Positions 37,545 to 40,518 of a DNA stretch of 40,518 nucleotides are shown here, in pieces (within the stretch, counting starts at the first letter, position 1; every line of letters starts with the position of its first letter). The translations under genes and the position numbers were made by a program. A model generated the notes under the pieces. That model did no database searches and was not told the DNA's origin. It worked only from the letters and a program-made list of their open reading frames with translations. Source of the stretch: a virus; IMG/VR virus record IMGVR_UViG_3300014720_003399, positions 1-40,518 of that record, one strand, 5' to 3'.

Positions 37545-38517
37545 ACAGCTTCTTGAACGCAAGCAAGGTATTGGCGGAAGCGATGCTGCGGGCGTGTGTG
37601 GTGTTTCGAAATGGAAAACACCTGTGAAGGTTTATCTTGATAAGATTTCTGAGTCTATTGAGCAGGAAGACAGCCACATCTTTGAACGAGGTCATGTGTT
37701 AGAGCCACTGGTAAGAGAGTATTTTGCACATACCACTTCTCAGAGTGTGAAGATTCCAAAGGGTATGATTAAGGCTGACAAGAACCCTTTCATGCTGGCG
37801 AATGTGGATGCTTATATTCCTGAGCAGAAAGCGATTGTTGAGATTAAGACGTCTAACTATTTTACTAAAAGTGAGTGGGGAGACGCTTTTACTGATGAAA
37901 TTCCAAATGACTATCTCATTCAGGTTCAGCATTACCTTACTGTTTGCAAGATGCTGAAGGCTTACGTTGTTGTTCTGTTTGGTGATGAGAAGATGTTTAA
38001 AATGCTCATGACGCTTGTTAAGAAATGCGGTGTTATGGAAGTACTAACAGAGGACTTGCCCCTTGATATCGTGATCTATGAAGTCCACACACACGAGGTG
38101 CTTTCAAAGCGTCTTGTGGATATTGAAAGGTCCTTCTGGTTTGACCATGTGCAGAAAAGAGAAGCCCCTGCATGGGATGGTATTGATGATCTCAAGGCTC
38201 TCTTTCCTCAAGCTCAGGAAGGCAAGGTCGTGGTAGCTCAAGAAGCAGACTTTGAAGTCATCAGAGAAATTCAGGAAGAAGAGCGGGTTTTAAAAGAAAT
38301 CACAAAACCCCATGAAGAGAAGATAGAACTTCTCAAATGCAAGCTTCAGGCACGGATAGGGGATGCCGAAGAACTTGTAGACTTTGAAGGCAAGAAGGTG
38401 GCCTCATGGAAGAACACGGCAAGGAGCTTGTTTGACGCTGCACGTTTCAAGGCTGAAATGCCGAATCTGTATCCACAGTTTTTAAAAACTTCTCAATCAA
38501 GACGATTAACATTTTAA
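37531..38517 (+). CDS. YqaJ-type exonuclease (recombination)
   Basis: From ATG 37531 (AAGGAG upstream), this 328-aa nuclease has the YqaJ signature: GIGGSDAAGVCGVSKWKTPVKVYLDK near the N-terminus, FERGHVLEPLVREYF (Glu), NVDAY (Asp), EIKT (E-x-K) and DYLIQVQHYLTVCK (Gln-Tyr). Such enzymes are lambda-exo-like 5'-3' dsDNA nucleases that make single strands for annealing proteins. The next gene encodes a candidate annealing protein. Confidence 0.9.
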   Translation: MLTTEQLLERKQGIGGSDAAGVCGVSKWKTPVKVYLDKISESIEQEDSHIFERGHVLEPLVREYFAHTTSQSVKIPKGMIKADKNPFMLANVDAYIPEQKAIVEIKTSNYFTKSEWGDAFTDEIPNDYLIQVQHYLTVCKMLKAYVVVLFGDEKMFKMLMTLVKKCGVMEVLTEDLPLDIVIYEVHTHEVLSKRLVDIERSFWFDHVQKREAPAWDGIDDLKALFPQAQEGKVVVAQEADFEVIREIQEEERVLKEITKPHEEKIELLKCKLQARIGDAEELVDFEGKKVASWKNTARSLFDAARFKAEMPNLYPQFLKTSQSRRLTF

Positions 38518-38528
38518 GGAGAAATGAG

Positions 38529-39344
38529 ATGAGCCAGCTACAAATATTGGAAAAAGACGTTGAAATTCCAGCTTCATTTTTTGGAGAGGTGGATGCTCAG
38601 GTTAGAACTGCAAAGGCTTATCCAAGAGACATTCGTAAAAGTCTTGAAGAAGCTGAATTTATGGCGACAATCAATGAAGATGTTGCTGCTTCATGCTTCT
38701 ACGCTCTTCCTCCGAGAGAAACAAAGGATAAAAGTGGTAAAACGACATCTAAGGTCATACAGGGTGCATCTGTAAGGCTTGCAGAAATTATTGCTTCAAG
38801 CTGGGGAAATATTTACGCAGCCACGCGTACTGTTGGCAATGATGGGTTTTATGTAACGGCAGAAGCTTATTGTTGGGACTTGGAAAAAAATGTACGGATT
38901 GGCACTCAAGTAAAAAAGAGCATTAGGAAAACAAACGGCGTGCAGTATTCACAAGATATGCAGGCTGTTATGGAGAATGCCGCTTGTTCAACAGCACTCA
39001 GAAATGCAATTTTTAAGGTCATACCAAAAGCTTATACGGATGACCTATACGAAAAATGCCAGAAGAAAGCCATTGGCAATGGAAAGGCAGACGAAAAATT
39101 TATCTCAAAAAGAAAAGAAGTTTTTGAGAGACTCAAAGCTCTTGGCATTGAAGAAAGTAAAATATTTTCTTTTTTCAAAAAGGAAAAAATAGAAGATTTT
39201 GATATGACAGACGTTACCAATCTTATCGGAGTAGGAACAGCGATTAAGGAAGGTCATTTGAAAGTTGAGGAAGCCTTTCAAATTGAACCCACAAGATCAG
39301 ACGCTTTAGCCGAAGAGATTCTAAGCAAGAATGAGGTGGAATGA
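38529..39344 (+). CDS. Putative single-strand annealing protein
   Basis: This 271-aa protein matches a group usually found beside YqaJ-type exonucleases: AQVRTAKAYPRDIRKSLEEA, TINEDVAASCFYALPPRE, KVIQGASVRLAEIIASSWGNI and ENAACSTALRNAIFKVIPKAY. I recognise the group by these blocks. It lacks clear RecT or Erf motifs, so the annealing role is inferred from its position next to the nuclease and from similarity to phage proteins in this slot. Confidence 0.65.
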   Translation: MSQLQILEKDVEIPASFFGEVDAQVRTAKAYPRDIRKSLEEAEFMATINEDVAASCFYALPPRETKDKSGKTTSKVIQGASVRLAEIIASSWGNIYAATRTVGNDGFYVTAEAYCWDLEKNVRIGTQVKKSIRKTNGVQYSQDMQAVMENAACSTALRNAIFKVIPKAYTDDLYEKCQKKAIGNGKADEKFISKRKEVFERLKALGIEESKIFSFFKKEKIEDFDMTDVTNLIGVGTAIKEGHLKVEEAFQIEPTRSDALAEEILSKNEVE

Positions 39345-39700
39345 TGACTTACTCAAAGATGACCTTAAGTGGTGGAGATCAATCTGTCACGATCACGTCA
39401 GAAGAAGCGCATGTCATAAGAGAAAACTTAAGAGAAGAGCGCATAGGTAAACAGCTAAAATCTAAAGTGAATCATGAAATGTTCCCTATTAACCTCAAGG
39501 AATATGTGGACAGGATTATAAAGCTTGCTGATGACAAAAAGGAGATTCAAGATTTTATTGCACTTGTCTACGAAGAGGCTGCAAGCAAAGGTTTTGACAA
39601 GAAAGCGCTGAAAGAAGCCATCAAGATGCTCAAGCTGGAAAAGGAAGAGCGAGAGAGGCAGATGCAATTAACTGATTTATATTTGGAACAGATAGGCTAG
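39341..39700 (+). CDS. GapR/DUF2312-like nucleoid protein
   Basis: The C-terminal part (about 55-119: YVDRIIKLADDKKEIQDFIALVYEEAASKGFDKKALKEAIKML) and DLYLEQIG match DUF2312. This is the family of GapR, an alphaproteobacterial protein that binds overtwisted AT-rich DNA and aids topoisomerases. The extra N-terminal part (residues 1-50: SGGDQSVTITSEEAHVIRENLREERI) is not part of that domain. It overlaps the annealing-protein gene by four bases, so a role in replication or recombination is likely. It is one of the best hints of an alphaproteobacterial host. Confidence 0.8.
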   Translation: MMTYSKMTLSGGDQSVTITSEEAHVIRENLREERIGKQLKSKVNHEMFPINLKEYVDRIIKLADDKKEIQDFIALVYEEAASKGFDKKALKEAIKMLKLEKEERERQMQLTDLYLEQIG

Positions 39701-39703
39701 AAG

Positions 39704-40210
39704 ATGGCGAACGCAGATACAAAAGAAAAATTATTGAATATGAAGCGTGAGTTGGTGAGACTCCGCGATGCTTACCAACAAGATGGCAATCCTAATACAC
39801 TTCTCGCTTATCACAATGTGTTCAAAGCATACAAAAAATTATCGATGGCTCTTCCCAAGTGCCTCCCAAAAGATTTTTTTGCTAAAAAAGAATCCCTGCT
39901 ACAAGAAGAGAAAAACCTTAAAAGTTTTTCAAATGTTGAAATATCTGACGATCTCAAAAACAAAACAACTGTGGATTTGATCCTGACGTTCCTCGAAAAT
40001 GGCAAGAAAACTTCATTTCAGATTAGAGATTTTCTAGTGGACGTAAGAAAAAAATCAAACATTTCAATGGGTATCAATTACTCAACAACGATAAGAGACA
40101 AGCTGAAAAAACTATGTGCTCAAGGAAAAATCAAAAGAATAGAAAGTAGCGAACCGCAAAAAATAGGATTTATTTACGAAAAGCTGAACTCCTTTCAGGA
40201 GAGACCATAA
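39704..40210 (+). CDS. Hypothetical protein, possible winged helix
   Basis: This 168-aa, Lys-rich protein has a helical N-terminus (LLNMKRELVRLRDAYQQ). Its C-terminal half (TVDLILTFLENGKKTSFQIRDFLVD, then TIRDKLKKLCAQGKIKRIESSEPQKIGFIYE) has the helix-helix-wing look of a winged-helix DNA-binding domain. It starts three bases after the GapR-like stop. Confidence 0.55.
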   Translation: MANADTKEKLLNMKRELVRLRDAYQQDGNPNTLLAYHNVFKAYKKLSMALPKCLPKDFFAKKESLLQEEKNLKSFSNVEISDDLKNKTTVDLILTFLENGKKTSFQIRDFLVDVRKKSNISMGINYSTTIRDKLKKLCAQGKIKRIESSEPQKIGFIYEKLNSFQERP

Positions 40211-40225
40211 TGAAGAGGCAAGCTA

Positions 40226-40513
40226 ATGACTGAGCAAGAAAAATTAACCTATTTATCAAGATGTCGTTGTCAGCCTTGCTCTGAACGAGAGAAAAATCAA
40301 GAAAAGAGCTTGGAACAGCTTCATCTTGACAGCGTTTTTGCAAGGACGGCAGAACAATTAGCTGATTATGTCCTTGAAAAAATCAAGACTCACAAAGAAG
40401 TGTCAGCAAAATTTGTTAATGCTGTAAAACAAGAGACTCGGCATCTTCTTCACGAAGCGTTTGACGCAAGTTGTGAGTATGGGTTTCGGATTTCAAAAGA
40501 TAGAACAAGTTAA
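40226..40513 (+). CDS. Hypothetical phage protein
   Basis: This 95-aa protein has Cys residues near the N-terminus (CRCQPC) and a helical body (FARTAEQLADYVLEKI, KQETRHLLHEAFDASCEYGF). No family is recognised. The window ends five bases later with ATGAA, which may open another gene. Confidence 0.6.
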   Translation: MTEQEKLTYLSRCRCQPCSEREKNQEKSLEQLHLDSVFARTAEQLADYVLEKIKTHKEVSAKFVNAVKQETRHLLHEAFDASCEYGFRISKDRTS

Positions 40514-40518
40514 ATGAA

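Noticed and set aside
1-40518. Integrase, att sites or tRNA genes
   Set aside because: None was recognisable on either strand, so integration or circularity was not claimed.

Overview
**Organism and element type.** The window is almost entirely a tailed-phage genome (prophage or phage-derived element) in an AT-rich genome, about 40% GC by eye. The virion genes run leftward in the order of Salmonella phage P22: TerS, TerL, portal, scaffold, coat, gp4-like adaptor, gp10-like hub, fibre or needle, gp14-position protein, three ejection-protein genes, then tail fibres. This is a P22-like podovirus. A GapR/DUF2312-like gene, typical of Alphaproteobacteria, suggests an alphaproteobacterial host. The patatin gene and a long repeat protein that looks eukaryote-facing would suit an intracellular symbiont such as Holosporales. 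That lineage is an inference, not a demonstration.

**Layout.** 1-2083: an IS1595-type unit transposon with 24-bp inverted ends (23/24). It carries a ThsB-like TIR protein and a small membrane protein besides its transposase. 2094-3716: a second, different IS1595-type element with perfect 21-bp ends, carrying a homologue of a phage small gene and an HNH nuclease. 3.7-6.0 kb (+): a gene remnant cut by the second element, a lysozyme, and a 531-aa membrane-anchored repeat protein. 6.0-10.4 kb (-): a small protein, three linked tail-fibre ORFs and a patatin-like phospholipase. 10.4-11.07 kb: mostly non-coding, with a strong hairpin. 11.07-28.1 kb (-): virion morphogenesis and packaging, including a free-standing RNA polymerase alpha-CTD-like protein between terminase and portal. 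28.1-30.7 kb (-): small genes, a VRR-NUC nuclease and a spanin pair. 30.7-32.5 kb (-): a lambda-O-like initiator with iterons inside its gene and a DnaA-domain-I-like protein. 32.57-36.07 kb (+): an XRE regulator, a LysR-type protein, a possible HEPN protein, small membrane peptides, a DUF6948-like protein and a Gly-X repeat protein. 36.09-37.24 kb (-): a second spanin pair and a YdaS/Cro-like repressor. 37.36-40.5 kb (+): recombination genes (YqaJ exonuclease, annealing-protein candidate), a GapR-like protein and hypotheticals.

**How it works together.** Two divergent control regions organise the genome. One at 32.48-32.57 kb separates the initiator operon from the XRE/LysR operon. One at 37.24-37.36 kb, with two GGTTAA/TTAACC operators, separates the YdaS-like repressor from the recombination operon. 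Late genes run leftward from about 28.6 kb. No integrase, tRNA or att site is visible, so integration cannot be judged here.

**Most noteworthy points.** (1) A TIR and membrane-protein pair carried inside a transposon, a candidate mobile anti-phage module. (2) A phage-encoded alpha-CTD lookalike. (3) A repeat protein dense in DKS(V/I)Q motifs resembling dynein-light-chain (LC8) sites. (4) Two spanin pairs. (5) An in-frame amber codon splitting the largest ejection protein.
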